64,000 bases of DNA from Leptodactylus fallax (Eukaryota; Chordata; Amphibia; Anura; Leptodactylidae): assembly GCA_947044405.1 (NCBI GenBank), contig CAMRHE010000330.1:496001-560000 (forward strand), written 5' to 3'. This document shows, one piece after another, positions 33,443-44,059 of this stretch (positions within the stretch are counted from its first letter, which is position 1; each line of letters begins with the position of its first letter). The notes beneath the pieces are model-generated. The model made no database searches, was not told the DNA's origin, and worked only from the letters and a program-made list of their open reading frames with translations. Position numbers and translations under genes: made by a program.

Positions 33443-33571
33443 CTGCTTGCGGATGAAACACAACTCCCCTATGAGCAGGCAAATCCTGGCGGCCACCCTG
33501 CTGTTCCTCAGCCGGCCACTTTGCAGTGAGTCTTCATTCCCTTGGGTGTTCTTCTCAGTGTGACTTTCCAT
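33443..33571 (-). CDS. Candidate exon (possible alternative first exon); function unknown
   Basis: On the minus strand an ATG at 33571 opens 43 codons that run without a stop to a consensus donor CAG/GTAAAT (GT at 33442-33441), ending in phase 0. The peptide begins MESHTEKNTQG and ends CLLIGELCFIRKQ. Third codon positions are GC-rich (GTG GCC GCC AGG, CTG CTC), unlike the AT-rich surroundings. An in-frame stop lies 24 bp upstream of the ATG and no good acceptor precedes it, so it would be a first exon. I do not recognise the protein. Phase 0 does not match the phase 1 end of the dip2c exon, so direct splicing to dip2c exon 2 would not keep the frame. It could be another gene, or chance. Confidence 0.4.
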
Positions 33572-33959
33572 AGTGACACGTCTGGTACTTCACGACTCAA
33601 CAAACACCATTCCTCTAGCTATGTATAGCACGGCACAAAATGATTAATCTACCTTTAGAAGCACACCGAGAAACCTAACTAAAGAGTAACTCATTCAATA
33701 CTAGATGCAGGATCTCCACCATTGGGCCAACATGTGACCTCATCCTCAAGTCACAAACACAAGAATAATCCCAGTACAGCGGTTTAGGTACCCTTGGCAA
33801 ACAGCAGAATGTATATATTCGAGGTAGACATTAGCAGCTGTTTACATAGATTTACACATCAAGTTGTCATCAGAAGGACGCCAGGATTAGGATTAGGTGC
33901 AAAGTGACCCGAAGTTACCAATACAATTCAAGATGAGTCACATCTGATGACTATCTTAT

Positions 33960-34340
33960 CTATATTAGTGGTGAATGTTAAACTGGCCATACACTTTAGA
34001 TAGCTATCAGCCAAACAATCATTTGGCTGATAGCTATCTTGCCTAGCTTTCTCATTTATGTGAGCGTTCGGCCAAGAAATACATGTGTACTGCATTGGGA
34101 AAAGGGAGAAAGCCACTGCCAGAAGCTTCTGGCAGCAACTTGTCTCTCCAAGAACCAAAAGCAGAATGAACAGGTGAAATTCATCTGCCCAATCCTTTTT
34201 TCCCTCCAACATCTAGGGGAAGTTCTCATACACATTAGATGGTTGACCGAACCCATCAAAATTGGCAGGTTTAGGCGATACATATGTAACATATATGGCC
34301 ATCTTAAAGCTAAACCTTAAACTGACCATACACATATGAT
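33960..34340. repeat. CTGGCCATACAC repeat cluster with a perfect hairpin
   Basis: AACTGGCCATACAC (33980-33993) and AACTGACCATACACAT (34320-34335) mark members of a frog repeat also present near 25806, 26521, 26569 and 39751. The arms GATAGCTATCAGCCAAA (33999-34015) and its exact complement (34022-34038) form a stem with a 6-nt loop. Confidence 0.7.
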
Positions 34341-35039
34341 GATTGTTAGCTAAACCAACAAATGTTGACAGGACCAGCCAATCTTTTAATGTGGTCCTTT
34401 CATTCTTGGGGAGAAAAGATGCTGCCAGAGGAACCTCTTCCAGACCATGGCAGTGATAACATCATAAACCAGGACAATTTTTTGTAAAGGATAAAAATAT
34501 AAAGCCTTCATTCCAATGTATCCTGGGCCCTGGCTGGTCTCTACTCCATGGTCCTGTCTTGACATACAGATGGCAGCTTAGCCAACCACTGGCTATGGTG
34601 GGTTACTACTGTGGCCAGTGACTGTCTAAGTGAGCATTTGTTGTGTATCGAAAAGGAACCAAGAGGAAAGACCAGAGGCCCAGTAAGCTTGGAATGGGAG
34701 CGTCAGGGGATCAATGAGAGGAAAATCTATTTTGTTTAGTTTTTTTGGGGTTTTTTTTTTTACACACTCTTTCCAACCCCCATAATGTGCCTCTTCTAAC
34801 CATAAATGACCCCCATCTGCTGAATGTATCACCTGGATCCCACATATCGCTGGGAATTCTACTGTGATCTAATCCATAGGCTAATCCGTATCACTGATGG
34901 CTAAACAAAACCTTCATATGTTACATTATCGCTTTGTTGTTTCTTTTCCCTTTCCAAACTGAACAACAAAATCTTATGTAATGGGAAAAAAATGTCTCAT
35001 GAACCCGGGCAAAAGAAAGAAAAATTATTTCAGCGATGT

Positions 35040-35640
35040 CATCAAATGAAAAACAGATTTAAGGAATATTTGTTAATTAATTCTTTGCAGACTTTTTACA
35101 GGTCATTCAGGGAGTCAAAAGGTTAAAAAGAGCGTTTGCAAATAACTTGCATATTTCTCTCCCCTAGTGGAACAATTCCAGATTGAGATTCAGCGCTGGA
35201 TTTACCATCTCTTTTTAATTATATATGAATGGCTGGTATGGAAAAAAAAAAAAAAAAAGAGAGAGAGGCCTGCGTGAATGATTCAGGAATTACAATGAAA
35301 TGCAAGCTGTACTCTGAATCCATACAAATTCCGTAGTCTCAAAAATGTGGTCTTAAGATTGAATATTACCAGAGATGCCGAGTATATTAACTAAATCCTC
35401 ACTACTGCAATCCATGTCATTTCTCGAATTCTCTTTAGCTGTAGAAAAGCAGAGCCTTGACAAATCCCAGGAGATGGGGAGCTAACTTTCTTGGGTAATT
35501 TTTAACTGCGTAAGTGTGAGCACGTCTTCCATGACTCCTTGGGGGAATCATGAATTTGTCTGGATATTGAATTCAGTTTCTTCCACTTTATAAAACAGAC
35601 CTAGAACACTTGTCTGTCTGCCTATATATTGCTATAAAAT
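35040..35640. other. Repeat-free block, candidate conserved noncoding DNA
   Basis: Contains TTTGTTAATTAATTC, TTGCAAATAACTTGCATA and CTTTTTAATTATATATG, homeodomain/POU-like sites in otherwise mixed sequence. No phrase is shared with other parts of the window apart from an A run at 35240-35258. Confidence 0.3.
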
Positions 35641-36137
35641 GCAACCTTCGTCTTCCAACAGATAAGTGAAGAAAACCACACAGTCAATGAACACAGAAAA
35701 ATGGTCCCATTTGGACAACCTATTCTTCCATGGCAGCCTATTTCTTTAACCCCTGGTTATCCGCTGTTATCAGATTTCCCTTTCACATATCTCTATGATG
35801 CCCATATGCATACACAATAAGATGCCTTCCTTGACCGCCTGAACAAGCAACACATTTAGATCACAGAGAAGACTTCTTGACACGGCTGTTGAGTTGGTAG
35901 GCCAAATCATTGACACCAACCCAGCCCTGCTCCAACGCTTTCATACGGTCAGTCAGAAGCAATCCAACTCCCACAGCCCTGCTTCATTCCAGAACATCTA
36001 TCATTTTGAAATCCAAGACCTTGTTTCCCCACATCTACCGTTGGGGGCAATCAAGAGCCCACCGCACAATTTAGAATGATGGAAGATCCTGACTAAATTG
36101 ACATATGCTGACTATAATCTGTATTGATAGATTCAAC

Positions 36138-36332
36138 CTTAGGCCACTTTCACACGGCCATAATAGGTCCACATTTTGGATGCAAATCCCGTACCAACTA
36201 CAACCTGAACTTATAGAACTGTAGGTCCTTACGATGCTTCTAGTTCGGGTGATAAGACTTGTAGTAGGGAAGAATTGTGCAGCTGTAATATGGACTATAT
36301 AATACAGATGCTTTATGGCTGAATGTGGCCTA
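36138..36332. mobile_element. Foldback MITE (GGCCACTTTCACACGGCC)
   Basis: Left GGCCACTTTCACACGG and right CTGAATGTGGCC are partially complementary. The interior has the gcttctagttcgggtgat phrase typical of this style of frog repeat. Confidence 0.5.
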
Positions 36333-36339
36333 GCCAAGG

Positions 36340-38400
36340 GCCCCTACACCAGATAACCATAACTAACACTAAGACGCCATGCACAAAGGGAAAATATGGT
36401 AAAAAAAGAAAAATGGAAATCAAAATGTGGACAATATCTTTCAATCATTTGGCACACGCGGATAGTAATACAACTGCACTTTTGTCTGATAGAAAAGCCA
36501 CATCAAAGACATTTTTAAAAGATCTCAATGTCTAAAGGTCATTCAGCTGAAATTTTACTGAGCGCATTCCTCAAAAGGTTATATACAGTATCATAAACGT
36601 TCATCCTGGTGGTTTTAAAAGTGTAGTATAAAATCTGAAATATTCTAATAATTCAGTAACATAGAAATCACAACTCTATTTCCACCTGTCCGAGACATGA
36701 TATCATAACTAAAGGTTCAAGCTCATGGTCAGGGACAGAATTATGGATGTGTTGTCACTTATTAAATTCCAGGGATAGTTTTATTTAGTATACCCGAGAC
36801 CAAACACTGCGGCGGCCTTCACAAAGTCACAGCTTGAGGAGCTATAAAACTACACTGGAAAAATATGCATCTGTTTTTGCCACAGTTTCTGCCGTTCATG
36901 TGTCCATACATTGATGTCATACATTGCCTGGTGTAAGGCAAAAACTTTTTCCTTGAGTTTACAGATGAACAACATGTTGCAGGCTTTGGGCTGATGACAG
37001 ATCTCGCTAGGAACAAGCAGGCCAAAATTTGTCCAGACTTTGCTTTAGTGCTACTTAAATGGAAGCAGTCATCATATTTTCACCCCCTAGACCATCATCA
37101 TAACATTAGGGTATTAGTCTTCTGAACGTCTGAAACGTCCCTTGCAACATTAAGGAAAAAAAGTAAAGGGATGTTTATCACAAGTAGTTTTCTCCATGCT
37201 AACCAATTTTGGTTATTTCTATCCACACCTTTGAAATAAATGGGGGGTATATATTTCCAACCACCACTTCATTCAGCTGCGCTGCAAAACACTTCTATTC
37301 TTGTGATCAATGGGGGTCCAAGTGGTTGGATGTCCAATGAACAAGGTACCCCCCCCATCCTGTGACTAGAATACCCCTTTATAATTTGAAAGGTTGCCTG
37401 CATTACCCATGAAGAGTTATGTGGGCCACTACAGGCTCCTATGGAGTCAATCATACAAACCAGCTCCATTGGTGTGCAGTGTGCAGATGAAGCCAAGCAT
37501 GCCCAGTGTCGACTTGTAAGGCAGCCTATGGGACATCAAGCCATGACTGTATGACTGCTAAGAAGACCAAAACTGCCTACATGACTCTTCACATGTAGGG
37601 TACACTACTTTGGTACTTCATTTTTTTGAGAGATTTCAAATGCTGCCATCAATTGAAATCTATTACAATAGTGTATAATACTATGGTGTGTTTTGGAGTA
37701 TTATAATGGCATTGTGCTATACCAAACATCAATCAAAGTTTGGATGGCCACAATACGTACAATCTATACAAGCCTCGAGGTACAATACTGACCACTGGCA
37801 AACACTGCATGTTCAAGCTGCCACCCAGACCGAGCCCAAGGATTAGAAAATGCCATTGTGTCAAGGGCCACTATGTCTATATAATAATCTCTAAACCCAT
37901 ACAACATAAACTTAGTAATAAAATCATCGCCTTTTCCTGAATATGTTTTATGTTCTTCTAAAAGTTCACACTAAGTGAAGCAGAAGAATTCTCTAGAGAA
38001 TAGATAGCCTTCCCTTTACAACCCACGTTCTCTGGGAATGTCCCATCTATATATCAAAGTTACCAGTGACTGTATTTCAAAGAAATGTTTGGAACAACGG
38101 AGCTATTATTCTATTCCATATTGGAGGTCAAGCAACACAGGGGACAAGGCCAAGCTCACTCAACTGCAATGTCTTGTATGGCTGGCCTCTCCGAGGTTAG
38201 GGCGAGTACCAAATGTCAGCAGAAACCATAAACCATGTTGGAATCAGAACCCACATAAGCATTTTATTCTGTGCAGTATAAGTAGCATTCAGCCCTGAAG
38301 GTAGTTACATAGGTAAGTGGCCTGGTCAAAAATTTCCCATAGAAAGAAATGTGAACCCATTTATGAAAGCGTTAGAAAAGAACACCACCTTCTTATCTAT
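36340..38400. other. No recognised gene; scattered repeat traces
   Basis: 37270-37500 holds a worn repeat of the GATCAATGGGGGTCC type. Minus-strand 36819-37025 has an open frame with no domain that I recognise. Nothing else is supported. Confidence 0.3.
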
Positions 38401-38413
38401 GACAGCTACTTAG

Positions 38414-38765
38414 AGAGAACCTTTCACCACCTCCAGCTCCTTGCATCCTTCAATAGCTGCTGCTCTGCTGATTCTGGTGCAGTTGGAATTTTTTCTCTAG
38501 CCCTCACAGTTCCCAAGCAATCATTTCTGTTAGTTTCAGCACAATGATGTTGTCTGGTGCCAGGTGGGCGGTCCCCATCTTTCTGCTCTAGCCCAGGACC
38601 GCCCACCTGACAATAGAGAGACTAAGGGTACTGAAAGCAACAGCAATGATTGCTCAGGAACGGTGGGGGCTAGAGAAAAAATTCTAACTGTGTTGCAGTC
38701 AGTAGAGCGTCATCTATTGAAGGATGCAATAAAATGCAGTTGGTGGAGGTGGTAAAAGGTCCTCT
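38414..38765. mobile_element. Long palindromic MITE, about 170-bp arms
   Basis: Left-arm blocks AACCTTTCACCACCTCCA, TTGCATCCTTCAATAG, TTTTTTCTCTAGCCC and GGTGGGCGGTCC reappear inverted in order on the right, ending GGTGGTAAAAGGTCCTC and TTAA (38766-38769). The centre is near 38585. The minus and plus open frames at 38424-38755 are mirror products of the arms. Confidence 0.85.
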
Positions 38766-38769
38766 TTAA

Positions 38770-38960
38770 AAAGGACTTGCAGATCTCCAGACATGTCTGT
38801 TTTAGTAAACCCTTGTATCCTTTACAAAATAGCAATTCTGGAACATCTTCTGTGTTGTGATGTTCCATTGTTATTCCTTCTGACATATGGGCGTTACCAT
38901 TTCCCTTGTCAATAGGGTGTATCCTTAGACAGTCTGATACTGTCCGTACTAAAAATTGGA
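38770..38960. repeat. Dispersed repeat, GACATGTCTGTTTTAG family
   Basis: Second copy of the repeat at 8800-8970, immediately next to the palindromic MITE. Confidence 0.65.
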
Positions 38961-39744
38961 CACAGTCTGTTGATGGACAAACATGGAAGGAATCTAGAAT
39001 AGAATCTAGTTGACACTAGGGCCTAATATTTTGTTACATTTTCTTGCAAAATTTTTGACAACTAGACAAAGAAAAAAAAAAAAAAAGAAAAAAATCACAC
39101 AACTCTTGGACAGCTTCTAAGCCTCCAATATTTTGTTCAGCACTGAATATTATCTTCCTTGCTCGGTTAACTTGTCTTCCACACTTGACATGTAAACATT
39201 TATCACACTTAGTCATTTTAGTCAACATCAACAGCTGATATGAAATCTCTGTATGTGTCAAAGGACACGTCTGCCCCGAATGAGTAGCTTTCATGTCACC
39301 TTCCAGAAAGCGCTTCCTCAAAGAGCGTTTGTCTGGAAAAAAGTCGCTTTCTGAGATGTCACTTGCTGTGTGGCATCCTACAGAGTCCTACGAATCACAT
39401 CGGGAAGAAGCAATTGTGTAGGTGCCAGACTAATTTGCACAAACCATTTACCGGCTGGAACTACAATCTGTACAGCAATGGCCTGAAAGTAACAGCAATT
39501 TACCTGTATATATACTGTACCAAAGGGGGCTGAGGAGTGTAATTCAATCTTATAAAGGGAAAATAAGTGTCTTCCCCTCCTCCACCAAATATATAGCCAA
39601 ATGATAAAGACAAATGACAAATTTTGTGCAATTTGCCAAGATGTAAAATGATAAACAAGGAAAACAAAAAAGACCAACCTTCCAATTGAAGCTCAAGTTA
39701 CGCAACTGAACCTTTATTACTTAGGACACATTGGGAAGACGTTA

Positions 39745-39900
39745 GTGTAAAACTGGCCATACACATTAAATTATTGTTGAACAAACCCACTAATTTCAAC
39801 AGAACCGGCTGACCAACTAATATGTATGGAGGCCTCCCGATTCTTCCTACCCCAACAGCAGATGTCAGGGTAGAGATGGGCCCATCAGTTTGATAAAACT
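39745..39900. repeat. CTGGCCATACACATT repeat copy
   Basis: AAACTGGCCATACACATTAAA is followed by TTGTTGAACAAACC. Same family as 33960-34340. Confidence 0.55.
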
Positions 39901-39975
39901 CCACCGCCGAAAGTGTCGGGCAGCAACTTTACATAGAATTACAGAAATTATGAACTTGCCAATAAGAAGACTTAA

Positions 39976-40440
39976 AGGGAATGTGTCACCAGGAAATGAT
40001 GTAATTTCATACAAATTGTTTATGTAAAACATATTTTAAAGAATTAAAAAAAAATACTAAATCCAATCCATGCAATTTTCCCTCTGTCCAATAAACCTAA
40101 TAATAGATTGACACTTACTTGTGGGGGGATTTCTTTCCAGCAGTCAACTCAATTTACATCACAGTAAATAGAAGATAACACCTCTATAGAGACCACCACC
40201 CATCATTACATTCACTAATGACAATAGATGATGTCACAGCTTATCTACTCCCCCCTCCCTAAACAAAGCAGGTCCAGAAAACTCTCCTCAAAGAGTCAGT
40301 CTATCGCTGCTTATGGCCATGAGACTTCTGTAACCCAAATCACTAAATACTGTTAACAGAGCAAAGATGAAGCTCAGGCAAGATGGCCGCACTCATAGTC
40401 ATGTACAGAAAATAATGAGAGATTAGAAAAAGTGATATAG
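39976..40440. repeat. TTAAAGGGAATGTGTCACC repeat
   Basis: Starts after TTAA (39972-39975) with AGGGAATGTGTCACCAGG. A diverged relative with GTATCACCAGG lies at about 13922-14100, sharing the taacagcat/tgttaacagagc region. The right boundary is unclear. Confidence 0.5.
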
Positions 40441-40462
40441 CAATTTCTGCCAACCATCTTAA

Positions 40463-40790
40463 AAGGGAGTCTATCACCAGAACCTAAACAAGGCAATTCC
40501 AATGGGGTGTAAAGAAAGAAGCCAACGCTATACAGAGCTGGACGTTCCAGTCTGCGCAGACCTCTCTCGGCCTTTCTGTAGCATGGCTGTGTATGGAGAG
40601 ATGTGCCTGTATTTGGAGCACCATGGCCGTCAGACACAGCACTCTGAATGCAGGAACATCTCTTCATACTCAGACCTCCCTTATCATATCTGTAGCTTGG
40701 CTGAGTATACAGAAATGACCAGCTCTGTAAATTCTCTATAGCATTGGCTTCTTTTTTTACATCCTATATGAATTGCTTGGAGTCATTTCA
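40463..40790. mobile_element. Palindromic MITE (AAGAAGCCAACGCTATA)
   Basis: TTAA (40459-40462) precedes AAGGGAGTCTATCACC. GAAGCCAACGCTATACAG on the left is mirrored by CTCTATAGCATTGGCTTC on the right, and the inner part (tgtagcatggctg / cttggctgagta) continues the pairing. Confidence 0.75.
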
Positions 40791-41507
40791 TGGATGTCAT
40801 AACAATATAGTTGTATTAAATTGCAAAGAAGAGTGAATCAAATTTTGTGACCCATTATTGGCCTGGAAAGGTTTCAGTGTATAGGTCTCCATCATAAATG
40901 ACCGACCGATTCCGTACATCCTAATATTGTACATTAAACTCCCCACACTGTAAAAAACATCAATAAAAAGTCAAGCAGAATGGGTTCTTTACATGACTTA
41001 CTAGGCGGTAATATTTATGCTGATGGATAAGACTACGGTGCCACTCATCTGAATACATTTGCCTAAATAGCATTTTTTAATACAGCACTTAGGCCTTTTT
41101 AGAAGAAGTCTTCATACAGCTCTTTTGATCTTGGCTGTCAAATCCCGAGCAGACTGGCTGATCTGAAGCTTAGAAGAATCATGTAAAATCTGAACAGGTC
41201 ACTACATAATATAAACAGCTACACAAACTCCAGAACAATACGCCCAGGCAGGAGTACAACTTTATTTATGATCATCGTTCCATCGCCGGTCAGAGATGAC
41301 AACTCCAGACAAGAAGACCTGTGACCGGAGAAGACCCAGGCATGAATATTAATAGAAACCAAATAATAACCAAGGACATCACCTTACTCAGTGGCCGATG
41401 ACACAGTTGTCAAGCTGACTATATGACAACGGCAAAATCTGCATCCTCATGGAATGATGGAAAAGGAATAGCCTATACTAATAATATTCCTTGTCTACAG
41501 ACAGAAG

Positions 41508-41642
41508 CAGGGCTGTGGAGTCGGAGTCGGATTCGTGGAGTCGGAGTCGGTGCCTATTTTGGTGGAGTCGGAGTTGGAGTCGGAGTCAGGGGAAATTGAG
41601 GAGTCGGAGTCGGGGCTTTGGCGTACCGACTCCACAGCCCTG
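41508..41642. mobile_element. hAT-type MITE (GGAGTCGGAGTCGG) with 8-bp duplication GACAGAAG
   Basis: Perfect 17-bp terminal inverted repeats, CAGGGCTGTGGAGTCGG and its complement (41626-41642), are flanked by exact GACAGAAG copies at 41500-41507 and 41643-41650. The whole interior is built of GGAGTCGGAGTCGG units. Non-autonomous; apparently a fairly recent insertion. Confidence 0.95.
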
Positions 41643-41650
41643 GACAGAAG

Positions 41651-42310
41651 ATGCTGGGTATAAGACAGTAGTTGGCTGCTTCAGCAGTGGAGAATGCAGG
41701 AGCCATTTGCAGTAATTTAGGAGCCAAATGTAATTTTGAGCTTTCACAAAACCAAAAAGTTAGGTGCCAGCTGCATATTTAGGTGTTGGTTCGCAGCTCC
41801 TGGGTATGTCAAGCCCTGGGTTACACTATATAACGGTGTTTCAGCTGCCCACATGTGCAATTTCTATTGTCACAGGATTATAATATTTGTTTTAGGTGTG
41901 AGCCTCAGGTTATGTGTGTAGGGGAAAAGAAAAAAAAAGTTATAAGTATTCAATTTTTTTATGACTGTCTAATTCACGTGTATCAATGGGGGCGATTGGG
42001 CACCGTTGGTGTCCGTCAGGTGAACTCAAACTTAGACAAATCCTATCCTAATGCATTTATCAAAGCAGGCACACAATTTTTGGGCAATTTAGTAGGGTTC
42101 TGTTGCCATGAATTTTATGTTTTTCTTACATTGCCACCTTTTTATTCCAACTGTAATTTTACATATGTTTATTTTCTTCTTGTTTTGTTTTTTATTCCTA
42201 TAGAGAAGCCTATGGCAAATGCTGAAATAAAAATGCTATACCTAAAGCATGCTATATTGTTTAAAAAAAAAAAAAAAAAACTTAACTGACCCACAAAATG
42301 AGCCAAAAGT
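41651..42310. other. No recognised gene
   Basis: AT-rich. The open frame at 41855-42289 ends in a Lys tract from an A run (about 42261-42279) and has no domain; treated as chance. Confidence 0.35.
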
Positions 42311-42318
42311 GACTAAAG

Positions 42319-42415
42319 TGTTTGCATCGGTTTCCTCCGGGTACTCCGGTTTCCTCTCACATTCCAAAGAAATACTGATAGGGAATTTAGATTGTGAACC
42401 CTACATGGGACAGTG
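42319..42415 (+). mobile_element. tRNA-SINE, 5'-truncated fragment
   Basis: CGGTTTCCTCCGGGTACTCC, CATTCCAAAGAAATACTGATAGG and TTTAGATTGTGAACCC match the SINE body at 16173-16408. Both the tRNA head and the extreme 3' end are missing. Confidence 0.75.
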
Positions 42416-42497
42416 TTGACAAGATCACCTATTGGTTAGTTTACTTTGTGCAAACATTTAAAAAAATTTTGGCTCATTTTTTTTTGCCGCATCTTAA

Positions 42498-42850
42498 AGG
42501 ATTATTTCCATCTTTGCAAATCATGGGAGATGGGAGTAACTGGCCACTAGACCTAACCACGAGGTCAGAACTTATGGAAAGCAGTGCTGCTCTATACTAC
42601 TTCCATAACTGCAACAGAATCAGGAGCTAAAAATGGCAGAAACAGCAGCTAAGCTATTTTCATAACTATTGAGAAGCGGAAACAGTGGAGTTCAGCTTGG
42701 CTACACTGTTTCCGTTGCTCCCATTCTCCACTATGGGAGTTGCAGAAATGGCGTACAGAAGTGCCTTTGGCCTGTTTCTTTAAGTCCTGCCCTGGTGGCT
42801 GGGATTTGTGGTTATTCCCATCTTGGCCATGATTTGAGATCATGCAAGAC
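42498..42850. mobile_element. Probable TTAA foldback MITE
   Basis: TTAA (42494-42497) then AGGATTATTTCCATC. CAAATCATGGGAGATGGGAG on the left is mirrored by CCCATCTTGGCCATGATTTG near 42818-42837. The right end is not exact. Confidence 0.5.
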
Positions 42851-43769
42851 AGTTCCTCTACAATTCTGGTGCATTTTGCTTAGTACATCTCCTCCATTGT
42901 TTCCTAATACAATATCACATTGGTGTAACTTGAATTGGGCAACAATGTCCTGAAGGTCGCAATGGAAAGACAGAAAAAATGAAATGGTGGTGTAGGCAGA
43001 ATGATACACAGCTGTACACGAAGCAATCCAGTGCTTAAAGGGTTACTGGATATGCTTTATAAAGCAGGGGAGAAGCGAGCGAGGCTCAGTACAGAACAAT
43101 CCATGTCTTTCAAGCTAAGTCTATTTCCCCCAAATAGCAACCTCATTACCTTCCTCAATGACAAAGTCAACAAATGCAGACAGTGCCTCGGGAGGAGGAT
43201 CCTCAAGAGGAGGCTGAAAGGCAGAGTCAATAGATGCAGTGGACCTATTCAAATACACCCAGTCTCTTTCATTACGCTGTGTTTGCTCTTTGTACACCAT
43301 TGTGCCTGCTGCTTAATCTCAAAATCTCCCCCGTACCTGTTTTCTGCTTCAGCCTGTGAACCATCACACAACATTGAGCAGTCATGGTGCTGAACACGCA
43401 CCTTCACTTTCACGAGAGGCACCTCTGTCTCCTCTTATGCTCTACTGTATGCCAGACTTCTGACAAACACAGAAGATAATTATAAAAAATAAAATCTGGA
43501 ATTCTCCAATAATGCTATTTCCCTATTGCCAAGCCAAGGTCAAAATGGCCTTTGGATTTTATGATTTTATGCCACATCATCATAACATGGACTACTATAA
43601 GCAGCTGATTTTTTTTTTTTTTTTAATTCTACAAAATGGGGCCCTCGCTCACCATACAGCACAGGGAAGAAAACAAAGAGGACTAGTTACACAGTTATCG
43701 AGCACAGCAATTGAATGGGTCAAGGCTGTAATTACATCACATGGCCACTATGTATAAGATGGCGTGCAG

Positions 43770-44048
43770 TGTAAACAATGAAGAGATCATGGTGCTCATG
43801 AGAGCATTGCAGCCCCTTCACACAGCTGATCAGTGGGTGTCCTGAGTGTAGGACCCCCACTGATTTATCCTCTGGATAGGTTATCTATAAAAATAGAAGA
43901 GATCATGGCGCTCATATGAGTGAGATCATGACACTTGTACGAACACTGCAGCCCCTTCACACAGCTGATCAGTGGGTGTCCCGGGTGTAGGACCCTCACT
44001 GATTTATCCTCCAGATAGATCATCTATAAAAATGAACTGGACAACCCT
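43770..44048. repeat. 139-bp tandem duplication in a TTAA-type repeat
   Basis: CAGCCCCTTCACACAGCTG begins at 43810 and 43949. Both units carry GATCAGTGGGTGTCC and CTGATTTATCCTC. The right end is AACCCT followed by TTAA (44049-44052). Confidence 0.85.
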
Positions 44049-44059
44049 TTAAACTGCAG

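Noticed and set aside
36819..37025. 68-residue Cys-rich minus-strand frame
   Set aside because: No recognisable domain or splice signals, and the surrounding sequence reads like an interspersed repeat.
38424..38755. Two similar open frames on opposite strands (Gly-Pro-rich and Gln-Asp-Arg-Pro-rich)
   Set aside because: They mirror each other because they lie on the arms of a palindromic MITE.
41855..42289. 144-residue open frame
   Set aside because: It is low in complexity, ends in a poly-Lys tract from an A run, and overlaps no recognisable domain.
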